DNA from: JAGOUY01 sp964562155
GTDB lineage: Bacteria > Patescibacteriota > Patescibacteriia > 2-12-FULL-60-25
Direction of reading: 5' to 3'
Assembly (NCBI GenBank): GCA_964562155.1
Contig: CAZLRU010000004.1
Span: 1 to 64,000, forward strand
Length of the DNA: 64,000 nucleotides
Made by a program: the position numbers and the translations under genes. Of this stretch, positions 8,767 to 16,369 are shown in pieces. Under the pieces are notes generated by a model. The model was not told the DNA's origin. It saw only the letters and a list, made by a program, of their open reading frames with translations, and ran no database searches. Positions within the stretch are counted from its first letter, which is position 1, and each line of letters opens with the position of its first letter.

Positions 8767-8907
8767 TATCTAAGGTCTGGGGGCGAGGAGTTGTTTTTGC
8801 AAGTGAGTATGTTCGAAGCCATCCATAAAAAAGCAAAGCAGTACTATGCGGCAAGTTACGGAGCGAGTAAAAACAACTCCTCGCCCCCAGACCCATCGCC
8901 TAATTTT
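8767..8907 (+). repeat. Palindromic element copy A2
   Basis: About 141 bp, from TATCTAAGGTCTGG to AGACCCATCGCCTAATTTT. The outer arms 8774-8798 and 8869-8893 are 25-nt perfect reverse complements. The inner section shares GTGAGTATGTTCGAAG and CAAGTTACGGAGCGAG with copies A3 and A5. It lies upstream of the rpsT promoter. It can form a long hairpin in DNA or RNA; it encodes no recognisable protein. Confidence 0.88.
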
Positions 8908-9026
8908 CCTCCCCCGCCCGAAGGGCTACTCGTTCCCGCTATAAAATTCCTCTTCATCGGACTCCGCTCAGGATCACAAGAGAAGGAGGGGGGCTAACAC
9001 TGAGCGCGGCAGAAGGAGAACCCTTA

Positions 9027-9055
9027 TTGACATGTTTTAAAAAAATCGCTACTCT
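9027..9055 (+). promoter_or_regulatory. rpsT promoter
   Basis: TTGACA (9027-9032), 17 nt, then TACTCT (9050-9055). The ATG is 13 nt after the -10 box, giving a leader of only a few nucleotides and no Shine-Dalgarno sequence. Confidence 0.55.
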
Positions 9056-9068
9056 TCAGGCCAATCCT

Positions 9069-9338
9069 ATGCCAAACAAGCATGCCGCCGTCAAAGATTT
9101 GCGCAAGAATAAGCGCCGCGCTGAGCGCAACAGTCTTTTAAAGACCCACGTAAAAGCGCTTACTAAGCAAATGAATGAATTGGTCAAAGAAGGTAAAAAG
9201 ACGGAAGCCGTTGCTTTGAGCAGCAAACTTCAGCAAATCGTGGCAAAAGCTTCCAAAAACCACCTTTTCCACGCCAACAAAGCTTCCCGTAAAACCTCCG
9301 CCCTTCACCGCACCCTAAACAAGCTCACCACCAAATAA
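9069..9338 (+). CDS. rpsT: 30S ribosomal protein S20
   Basis: 89 residues from ATG 9069 (MPNKHAAVKDLRKNKRRAER). S20 is an all-helical protein that binds the 5' domain of 16S rRNA early in 30S assembly; the length fits the family (85-90) and the Lys/Arg-rich helices (LRKNKRRAERNSLLKTHVKAL; ASKNHLFHANKASRKTSALH) are characteristic. An in-frame upstream Met at 9027 overlaps the -35 box and is not the start. A terminator follows 16 nt after the stop. holA converges from the other side; rpsT next to holA is a common bacterial arrangement. Confidence 0.95.
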   Translation: MPNKHAAVKDLRKNKRRAERNSLLKTHVKALTKQMNELVKEGKKTEAVALSSKLQQIVAKASKNHLFHANKASRKTSALHRTLNKLTTK

Positions 9339-9353
9339 ATTTCATAAATACTC

Positions 9354-9375
9354 AACCCCCTTATCAGGGGGTTTT
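9354..9375 (+). terminator. Rho-independent terminator of rpsT
   Basis: CCCCCT (9356-9361) pairs with AGGGGG (9366-9371) around a 4-nt loop, followed by TTTTG. Confidence 0.85.
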
Positions 9376-9524
9376 GTAATTCCAAAAAACGTTCAATAAA
9401 AGAATCTTGGCTAAAGAAGGCTATCGGAGCGCGACGGCGCGAGATTTGAGATGCGTTTTCAACAGAAAATGACAGCGCACTCCTCTAGCAATGAGTTCTT
9501 GGTCAAACAACTGTGCTCTTGTCA

Positions 9525-10364
9525 TCACAAAACCCCCAACACATCTTTTTCATCACCATACCCACTCCGCTGGACAAAAAACCCCTCTAACACTCGCGCC
9601 AAAGCCTGATCAGCCTCATCCAAATTCTGTCCTTTTAATTTACGCGCCACAAACGGATGCAACCCATCACTCGCGCCATCCCGCACACGTACTCCGGCTC
9701 GCGCCTGCGTCAAGAATGTGGTTAGCACTTGTTTTACCAGGTCCGGCTCCTCCATAATCGCCCACCAGCTCTTATTCCCACGCACATACGACTCCGCAAA
9801 CGAAAAAATACTACGCTCTTCCTCTCCTTCCAAGATCTCTGCGTGCGGATACGCCGCCAGTTTCATCATCTCAAAAAAACAACGCCAGCTATCACCCTCC
9901 GTGACCTCTGCAATCCTACGCACACTTCGTTCATCCTCAATGTTTAAAAGACGTGCCTCGCCCAACGCCCAGTCAACAAACGCTTTTCCCTGCAAAGCAG
10001 GAAAATCGTACCGTACAATCTTTGTTTCGCTCCCTAATTCATTCAAAACGGTAGCCGTAGGCGGCTCCTCTTCCAATGTAAGCAAAATAAACCCGTCCTG
10101 ATCACCAGCCAATACTTTTTTCAACGTCGTACGTTGGGCCTTCGATGATTCCCCCAAAATATTCGACGTCCGCACCAATCGCCGCGTCGCAAACAAACTA
10201 ATCGCTCCCGCCCGTGCCGCGACCTCCGTCACCGCCTCTTTCCCGGAAGCAATCCGCTCACAAGAAATCCCATGAGCGTCATACTTTTGTTTAAACGCCA
10301 CCTCCAACTCCCGCACCTTCCCAAGCGCCCGAAACGTATCTGGACCGCTACATATGATCAACAT
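9525..10364 (-). CDS. holA: DNA polymerase III delta subunit
   Basis: 279 residues. Delta opens the beta sliding clamp within the clamp-loader complex. The opening MLIICSGPDTFRALGKVRELE is the family's nucleotide-binding-like N-terminus (FLLYGEDxF in others), followed by the degenerate AAA+ core (FATRRLVRTSNILGES; GFILLTLEEEPPTATV) and a helical C-terminal collar domain. It is shorter than the E. coli protein (343) but fits reduced genomes. It is convergent with rpsT; upstream lies palindromic element B1 and polA, both on the same strand or non-coding. The dnaN clamp gene it serves is 11 kb away. Confidence 0.85.
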   Translation of the reverse strand: MLIICSGPDTFRALGKVRELEVAFKQKYDAHGISCERIASGKEAVTEVAARAGAISLFATRRLVRTSNILGESSKAQRTTLKKVLAGDQDGFILLTLEEEPPTATVLNELGSETKIVRYDFPALQGKAFVDWALGEARLLNIEDERSVRRIAEVTEGDSWRCFFEMMKLAAYPHAEILEGEEERSIFSFAESYVRGNKSWWAIMEEPDLVKQVLTTFLTQARAGVRVRDGASDGLHPFVARKLKGQNLDEADQALARVLEGFFVQRSGYGDEKDVLGVL

Positions 10365-10426
10365 GCCATTACCTTAATCTACAAACAAGAAAGATGAAAT
10401 AACCCTTCCTTCTTCTGTCCCGCCTC

Positions 10427-10625
10427 CATCTAGGACTCGCAAAACAAAACGTTTCTGATATTCATCTAAAACCCGCACGGGTGACACGGAGGCGGGTCCC
10501 CTGAAACGCGCAGCTCGCTCTCCCACGTGATTGGCGACGAGCATTTCAGGGTGCCGCAGTGGCAGGACCCGTAAGGCAACGTTTACGCATTAGAAACGTT
10601 TTGTTTTGCGAGTCCATCGCCTAAC
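10427..10625 (+). repeat. Palindromic element copy B1 (three-helix type)
   Basis: About 199 bp, from CATCTAGGACTCGC to CGAGTCCATCGCCTAAC. The outer arms 10433-10456 and 10592-10615 are 24-nt perfect reverse complements. Inside are a small helix (ACCCGC paired with GCGGGT around CACGGGTGACACGGAG) and a second one (CCCTGAAA 10499-10506 with TTTCAGGG 10544-10551), then the conserved GGTGCCGCAGTGGCAGGACC. The ends match the A-type elements. It lies between polA and holA. Confidence 0.88.
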
Positions 10626-10632
10626 CTATCAT

Positions 10633-13082
10633 TTATTCCATCTCCTCCCAATTCTCCCCAATCTTCATCTCCACCACAATCGGTACCCCCACCTTTTCCA
10701 CGTTCTCCATCGTCTCCTTCACAAACTGCGCCACGCGCTTCGCATCTTTCGCGGGCACCTCTAACACAACTTCATCATGCACCTGCAATAACATCCGCGC
10801 TTCAGCACACACGGTCGACAATTTTTTATCCACTTCGATCATGGCTAACTTCATGAGGTCCGCCGCCGTTCCCTGTAAGGGCATGTTCACCGCCATTCGC
10901 TCCGCTTGCGCGCGCAGCATGGGAATTGAGGACAAAATCTCAGGCGTGGGCCGCTTGCGACCAAACAAGGTCTCAACATATCCAAGCGTCCGCGCAAGCG
11001 CCTTCGTCTCCTCTATATAGGCACGAAACTTGGCATAGACCTGAAAATATTTCTCGATAAACACCTTTGCATCCGCATACGAAATTCCAGCAGTGACCGA
11101 TAACCCATGCGCGCCTTGTCCATATAAAATCCCAAAGTTAATCGCCTTGGCCGCGCGTCGTTGCTCACCCGTCACCTCGTTCAACTTAATTCCCCAAATG
11201 CGTGCTGCTGTTGCACGATGAATATCCTCCCCATGCAAAAATGCTTCCGTCATCACCGGATCTTTGGATAAGGCCGCCGCTAAACGTAATTCAATCTGCG
11301 AATAATCGCACGACACAAGAACATTCCCTTCCTCGGCAATAAAGGCGCGACGAATGCGTCGACCAGCCTCCGTGCGAATCGGAATATTTTGTAAATTAGG
11401 ATCCGTCGATGATAACCGTCCCGTCGCCGCCACCGCCTGATTATACGTCGTATGCACGCGTCCTTTCCCATCTGCCAATAACGGCAACACTTCAACATAC
11501 GTCGACAATAACTTTGACACCTCGCGATAATCCTCAATCTTCTCAATGATCGGATGCTGTCCACGCAACTTTTCAAGCTCAGGCGCGGCCGTCGAGTACC
11601 CCGTCTTTCCTTTCTTGATCCCCTTCGTNNNNNNNNNNNNNNNNNNNNNNNNNNNNNNNNNNNNNNNNNNNNNNNNNNNNNNNNNNNNNNNNNNNNNNNN
11701 NNNNNNNNNNNNNNNNNNNNNNNNNNNNGCAAATCATGGTTCCGTTCACCCGCTCCCAACAAATAAGCGCCGAGCATGCTATCAAATCCCCATCGCTCCA
11801 ACTCCAACCCTAACAGATGCAACCCACGCAACTGCAACTTTGTATCATGCGAAAAAAATAATATCGTTCTAGAATCAAACAATTCTTGTAATCCATCCTT
11901 CGCACTCTGTTCATTGCGTAATAACGTCGATGGAAATTCAAATAACGTATGTTTATCCCCCCGCACCCCCAAAACAACACTCTCAATCGCCTCACCAAAC
12001 AAAGACCCCTGCACACCACGAGCAACGTGTACCAAAATTTCTTTTTCTTGATGTAGGTTTTTCAAAACATTCAAAACTTCTTTTGAGTCGTTAAGCCGCT
12101 GAATCTCAACAGAGATCGGTGATCCAACTGCCTTATTATGGAAAGAAGGTGTCTCTTTTTCAGTCTCCTGACCCGCTCCTTCACTACTCACTACCCCACG
12201 AGCTCCACCCTCCCTCTCCATCTTCCCCAACAACGTCTTAAACCCCATCGATCGTAAAAAAGCTCGCAACGCCTCTTCATCACGCTTTAACCCATGCAAT
12301 TCCCAAGCAATCGGCACATCCGTCACAATCGTGACCAACTTCATAATCGCCGGCATCTCGGCTTCAGCCGCCAACAACTTCTCACGCGTAGACTTCGACA
12401 ACTCCGAGCCCGCCTCATGTGCCGCCTTAAAAATCCCCTCAAGCGTCCCAAACCGCTGCAATAAATCCGTCGCCCCTTTCTCCCCAATCCCTTTCACCCC
12501 CGGAATATTATCCGAAGAATCCCCACGCATCGCCTTATATTCCAAAAACTGCGCCGGCGAGAGCCCATACTGCTCCTTCACCGCCGCCTCATCATAGATA
12601 AACGTATCCGACACCCCCTTCTTAAACGACATCACACGGATCCCCGGTTGCACGAGCTGAAGCGCATCCCGATCACCCGTCACAATCACGACTTCCCACC
12701 CCGCTTTCTTCGCCCGCACCGCAATCGTTCCAAGAAGATCGTCGGCCTCATATCCGTCGAGCTCAAGCGAGTCGACCCCGATCGTTGCCAGCCCCTGCTG
12801 AATCAAAGGGATCTGCGCATACAACTCATCCGGCTGCTCGGCCCGATGCGCCTTATATTCCTTATAAGCCTCATGCCGAAACGTCGCCACCTCCGTATCC
12901 CAACAAGCAACCATCGCCTCCGGCTGCTCCTTCTGAAGCAGATTCATCACAATCATCATCACCCCATACACCGCATTCACCACGACGCCCTCCGGACTCG
13001 TAAGCGGAGGCAACGCATGCCAAGCCCGATGCAAAAGCGCATTCGCATCCAAAATAAACAACCGTTTAGGGGTAGAACTCAT
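10633..13082 (-). CDS. polA: DNA polymerase I, interrupted by an assembly gap
   Basis: Repairs and fills DNA gaps and removes Okazaki primers. The start is ATG 13082 (MSSTPKRLFILDANALLHRA). The N-terminal 5'-nuclease is complete (YEADDLLGTIA; VTGDRDALQLV; GDSSDNIPGVKGIGEKGA). The 3'-5' exonuclease-like domain appears inactive: the usual DxE motif is replaced by LVHVARG, and the NxKYD motif by SHDTKLQL. After the gap come polymerase motif A (CDYSQIELRLAA), motif B (RRAAKAINFGILYGQG) and motif C (LQVHDEV). The frame differs across the 100 Ns, which is an artefact. The two halves total about 783 codons where 880-930 are usual, so the missing stretch is probably nearer 300-400 nt. Confidence 0.95.
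11629..11728. other. Assembly gap of 100 N inside polA
   Basis: Exactly 100 N, the usual placeholder for a gap of unknown size. The flanking polA halves are in different frames across it, so the number is not the true length. Confidence 0.99.
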
Positions 13083-13122
13083 ACCCCGACAGTATGAAAG
13101 ACAAACCAAAAAACAACAAACG

Positions 13123-13929
13123 CTATTTCCTCTCTGCAAAAATAACATTCGGCACCCCTCCCAAATTCTCTTTCATTATCGTTCCATCCCCACCTTTCAC
13201 AAACATCCCCGTCGACGGCCCACCGTCCAAATTCACCACCATATCCCAATCAATCCCAAGCTCCATAAGTCGCTTCATAAGCTCATACAAACTCACCTCC
13301 CCATCAGATAAAACCCCTAACCAAACTCTCCCGGCTCGATCCGTTCCAACCCAAGACCGCCGCGCTTCTTTTCGCGTATCCCTAGTAAGCACCTCTTTGC
13401 CATCTTTCATCAAAACCGGATACGTCTGCGCACCTTCTTTTATATAATCAAAGCGCACACTGCTTGTCGTCGTATCCAAAATCTCAAGCTTGTTGTTCAT
13501 CAAAATCAACGCCGATTTATCCGCATCAAAAAGCCTTTTCGTTTGCCCCCCTCCTTCCCCAACAAAAAATCCCGACGGCGTCAGATCCTCCATAAAATAA
13601 ACCCCGTTGATAGCCGCCACCATTTCAGGATAAGCCTCGCGCCATTCATCCATACGCAAACGCGTACCCGTACTCACCAAAGAAAATCGATACACACTCT
13701 GATCAAATCCAAACAAAACAAGTTGCCCCCGCGTGCTCGTCGACACATTCGCCCGCACCACCTCGATCCCAGAAGCAAAAGGGGTACGAACGGCTTCCAA
13801 GCTCCGCTCTTCAACCGTGGAAGGAACAGCCGTCGATAAAGACGATTTTACCAAAGGTATCTGACAACCGGATCCAAAAAGACAAACCATACCGGTCAAA
13901 AAAAGCGTCTTAAAGAAAGCTTCATTCAT
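13123..13929 (-). CDS. Phosphodiester glycosidase (NAGPA/DUF2233)-like lipoprotein
   Basis: 268 residues. The family removes N-acetylglucosamine linked through a phosphodiester and is found in bacterial envelopes and spores. Diagnostic motifs are the INGVYF-type core (MVAAINGVYFMEDLTPSGFFV) and MVVNLDGGPSTGMFVKG near the C-terminus, where the Asp-Gly-Gly-Ser/Pro segment forms the active site. The N-terminus (FFKTLFLTGMVCLFGSGC) is a lipoprotein signal with the cysteine at about residue 22, so the protein is membrane-anchored outside. It lies 41 nt upstream of polA on the same strand. The substrate is unknown; a role in envelope glycan trimming is inferred. Confidence 0.85.
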   Translation of the reverse strand: MNEAFFKTLFLTGMVCLFGSGCQIPLVKSSLSTAVPSTVEERSLEAVRTPFASGIEVVRANVSTSTRGQLVLFGFDQSVYRFSLVSTGTRLRMDEWREAYPEMVAAINGVYFMEDLTPSGFFVGEGGGQTKRLFDADKSALILMNNKLEILDTTTSSVRFDYIKEGAQTYPVLMKDGKEVLTRDTRKEARRSWVGTDRAGRVWLGVLSDGEVSLYELMKRLMELGIDWDMVVNLDGGPSTGMFVKGGDGTIMKENLGGVPNVIFAERK

Positions 13930-13988
13930 TGGAACAGTCTAACACGTTTACACATCATAAAAACGACCAATGGCGGTCGTTTTTATCT

Positions 13989-14063
<75 letters not shown>

Positions 14064-14178
14064 CTAGGAATTGCCCCGATCCTAACAAACATCTCCCATC
14101 TCGTGAAGCCCCATGCTCTTACCCCACCCCTCTCTTCTCCTTATACTCGATACCCGATACTGTATTCCCAATACTCCT

Positions 14179-15621
14179 ATGAACCCCTTTGAAGCCTACC
14201 TCGCTGATCTTGGCGATCAACACCCCTATGCCCCGGTCCCTAACTTTGGACCCTTCTTCATAGGCTCGGGCTTCAATGGCTCACGTTATTTCGATAAATG
14301 GTACGAGACCACGAATGGCGGCCCACTCCTCATCACCTCAAAACAAAACCAATTTGTAGGCTGGCTATCCGAACCCGTCTTCACCTGCACCTCCCAAGAG
14401 ATGTTAACAAAAGCCCTCTCCGGCAACAATGAATTCAAAAACCGACGCGCAAATTTTGAATCACTCATGAAAAAAACAGACAACGACTATGAACAAGAAA
14501 CATACGCCTATCTAAAAACGCTTTCAACAAAAGAAGCTCAAGCTCACATCAACGCCCTCTTCGACCGCACCTGGGAAGCAAATGCCATGGTCTTCTTCTG
14601 TTTCTTTCTCGATAAAGATCTATGCCAAAAAACACTCACAAAACTCGGCCTCGATCTAAACCTCGATACAATCTGGGACCACGCCACCATAAGCAGCACA
14701 CCATCCTTTGAAACCATCGACTTCCTCGAGCTCGCGAAAAAGCGTTTACAAAACCCTTCCAAAGAAGAATTCCTCGAATACGCCCAGTGCACAGCCTGTT
14801 CATATGTCCGGGTTAGCTCATTTAAAGAAATAGACGCGCAGACGCAAGAGATCCAAAGCCTTTCAGTCGATGAACTCAAACAAAAAATCCAAACAACCGA
14901 ACAAGAATGGCGACACAAAGCCGAACAATTCGAAACCTGGAAACAATCTCTAGCTCAAGTCGAGCAAACGCTCGTCGACTACCTCCAAACTATCATCTTC
15001 CTACGCGACGCTCGCAAACACCTCTTCCGCAAAGCCCAAACCATCATCTGGCGCCTCGGCCAAATTCTGACCGAACCTCTCGGCATATCGTCTGATCTTC
15101 TGCCCTACATTGTCCGGTCAGAAATTACCGGTGATCTCAATCAACTCAAAGAACATCTCTCCGAAATACAGAAGCGACCAAACGGCTTCGTGTACTGTAA
15201 CACCACCGATGGTCGCGAATACCTCGCCCTTGAAGCCAATCTCGAACCCATCGAAACCGAACTGAATCTGCGCCGCTTCGGCAAAAATCTCCAAGCCGAC
15301 CCCATCCTCAAAGGCCAACCAGCAAGCCCTGGCAAGATCACCGCCAAAGCCCGCATCATCCTCCATCGTCACGATTTCGACACATTTCAAGCCGGTGAAA
15401 TCCTTGTAACCAGCATGACCCGTCCAGAATTCGTCCCCCTCATGAAAAAGGCCTCTGCCATTGTCACCGACGAAGGCGGCATCACCTGTCACGCCGCTAT
15501 CGTGAGTCGCGAACTGGGCATCCCGTGTGTTATCGGAACAAAAAAAGGAACCCGTTGGGTCAACACGGGCACAATCATTACCATCGATGGAACAAAAGGA
15601 ACGATAACAAAAACCCCCTGA
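14179..15621 (+). CDS. Protein with C-terminal PEP-utilising mobile (phosphohistidine) domain
   Basis: 480 residues from ATG 14179 (MNPFEAYLADLGDQ); the frame extends upstream to 14113 without coding character. The last 90 residues are the PEP-utiliser mobile domain: LKGQPASPGKITAKARII, ILVTSMTRPEFVPLMKKASA and the catalytic-histidine motif GGITCHAAIVSRELGIPCVIGT. In PEP synthase and pyruvate phosphate dikinase this His carries phosphate between two active sites. Here the ATP-grasp domain and the PEP-binding TIM barrel are absent, and the first 380 residues are helical (EQEWRHKAEQFETWKQSLAQVEQ). It may be a phosphocarrier that works with a separate partner; the role is unknown. A terminator follows. 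Confidence 0.85.
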   Translation: MNPFEAYLADLGDQHPYAPVPNFGPFFIGSGFNGSRYFDKWYETTNGGPLLITSKQNQFVGWLSEPVFTCTSQEMLTKALSGNNEFKNRRANFESLMKKTDNDYEQETYAYLKTLSTKEAQAHINALFDRTWEANAMVFFCFFLDKDLCQKTLTKLGLDLNLDTIWDHATISSTPSFETIDFLELAKKRLQNPSKEEFLEYAQCTACSYVRVSSFKEIDAQTQEIQSLSVDELKQKIQTTEQEWRHKAEQFETWKQSLAQVEQTLVDYLQTIIFLRDARKHLFRKAQTIIWRLGQILTEPLGISSDLLPYIVRSEITGDLNQLKEHLSEIQKRPNGFVYCNTTDGREYLALEANLEPIETELNLRRFGKNLQADPILKGQPASPGKITAKARIILHRHDFDTFQAGEILVTSMTRPEFVPLMKKASAIVTDEGGITCHAAIVSRELGIPCVIGTKKGTRWVNTGTIITIDGTKGTITKTP

Positions 15622-15640
15622 GCTGATCAGGGGGTTTGCT
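15609..15640. terminator. Bidirectional terminator between convergent genes
   Basis: AAACCCCCTGA pairs across GCTGAT-type loop with TCAGGGGGTTT, with a T-rich 3' flank on the plus strand and As on the other side, between the PEP-mobile protein and the 3D-domain gene. Confidence 0.8.
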
Positions 15641-15644
15641 TTAT

Positions 15645-16247
15645 TTAAGCCTGTCCGCACTTCGTATCCGTCTTACGCAACTCTTTCATTTCCGGATCAT
15701 TCCAATGATGAGCATTAGATCCCATTTCAATAATTTCAATTTTCACATTCCGCTTATACCCCCATTGATACATATCTTTCGTATTACTCATCCAGATATC
15801 AATACGCGTTGAATAGCGGGCATTCATGCGATCACGAACCTCGAAAACCTTATCACCGTAATAATCAGGGATACGGAACTTGGTACCAAAAGGCAACCCA
15901 TTGGAAGCCACCATCCCATCGAATACGATCGATCCATCCGCCGACACGCAAGGAGAATCATCGGTTTCTTGTGCGCGAGAAGTATAAGCCGTCATTTCAC
16001 GATAATAGGTAGCGATCGTTTTTGGCTGAACCACCTCAGGCGCATCAACGACAGGCTCGGTCTCAACCTCTGCCATCGCCACATGCTCAGCCCAACTACG
16101 ACTCACAACCGCGCTCGTAGAGGTGTAGGAGACATCAGCCACAGCCGCCATCGTTTGAGCAGACACACCGCTGGACGCAAACACAGAAAGAAGCGAGAAT
16201 ACACCTAAGACAATCTTGAGGGTCTGGCGAACGGAAGTCGTAATCAT
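15645..16247 (-). CDS. Secreted 3D-domain (RlpA/MltA-like barrel) protein
   Basis: 200 residues from ATG 16247 (MITTSVRQTLKIVLGVFSLL); an in-frame ATG at 16280 is an alternative. A signal peptide ends SGVSAQT. The C-terminal half is a 3D domain, named for its three conserved aspartates: YYREMTAYTSRAQETDDSPC, ASNGLPFGTKFRIPD, VFEVRDRMNARYSTRIDIWM. Such double-psi barrels are found in cell-wall lytic enzymes and resuscitation factors. It faces the PBP1A gene across a shared upstream region, consistent with a wall-remodelling role. Catalysis is not shown for isolated 3D domains. Confidence 0.87.
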   Translation of the reverse strand: MITTSVRQTLKIVLGVFSLLSVFASSGVSAQTMAAVADVSYTSTSAVVSRSWAEHVAMAEVETEPVVDAPEVVQPKTIATYYREMTAYTSRAQETDDSPCVSADGSIVFDGMVASNGLPFGTKFRIPDYYGDKVFEVRDRMNARYSTRIDIWMSNTKDMYQWGYKRNVKIEIIEMGSNAHHWNDPEMKELRKTDTKCGQA

Positions 16248-16323
16248 AAGGGTAATAAATGAACCTCTGGATACCCGCAAACACCGAAGTATTACGCAGG
16301 CCTCTCAAAGGTTCAGAAGGAAA

Positions 16324-16352
16324 ATAATACCTCATTTTGCCCAATCTGTCAA
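16324..16352 (-). promoter_or_regulatory. Promoter of the 3D-domain gene
   Basis: On the minus strand TTGACA (16347-16352), 17 nt, TATTAT (16324-16329). This is one of the best sigma-70-like matches in the window. Confidence 0.65.
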
Positions 16353-16369
16353 TGGATAAAGGCTGAAAA

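Noticed and set aside
8791..8997. 68-codon frame across element A2
   Set aside because: It consists of the palindromic element and its flank; no ribosome binding site and no similarity to a protein family.
10633..13082. Frameshift in polA
   Set aside because: The frame change coincides with the 100-N gap, whose length is a placeholder.
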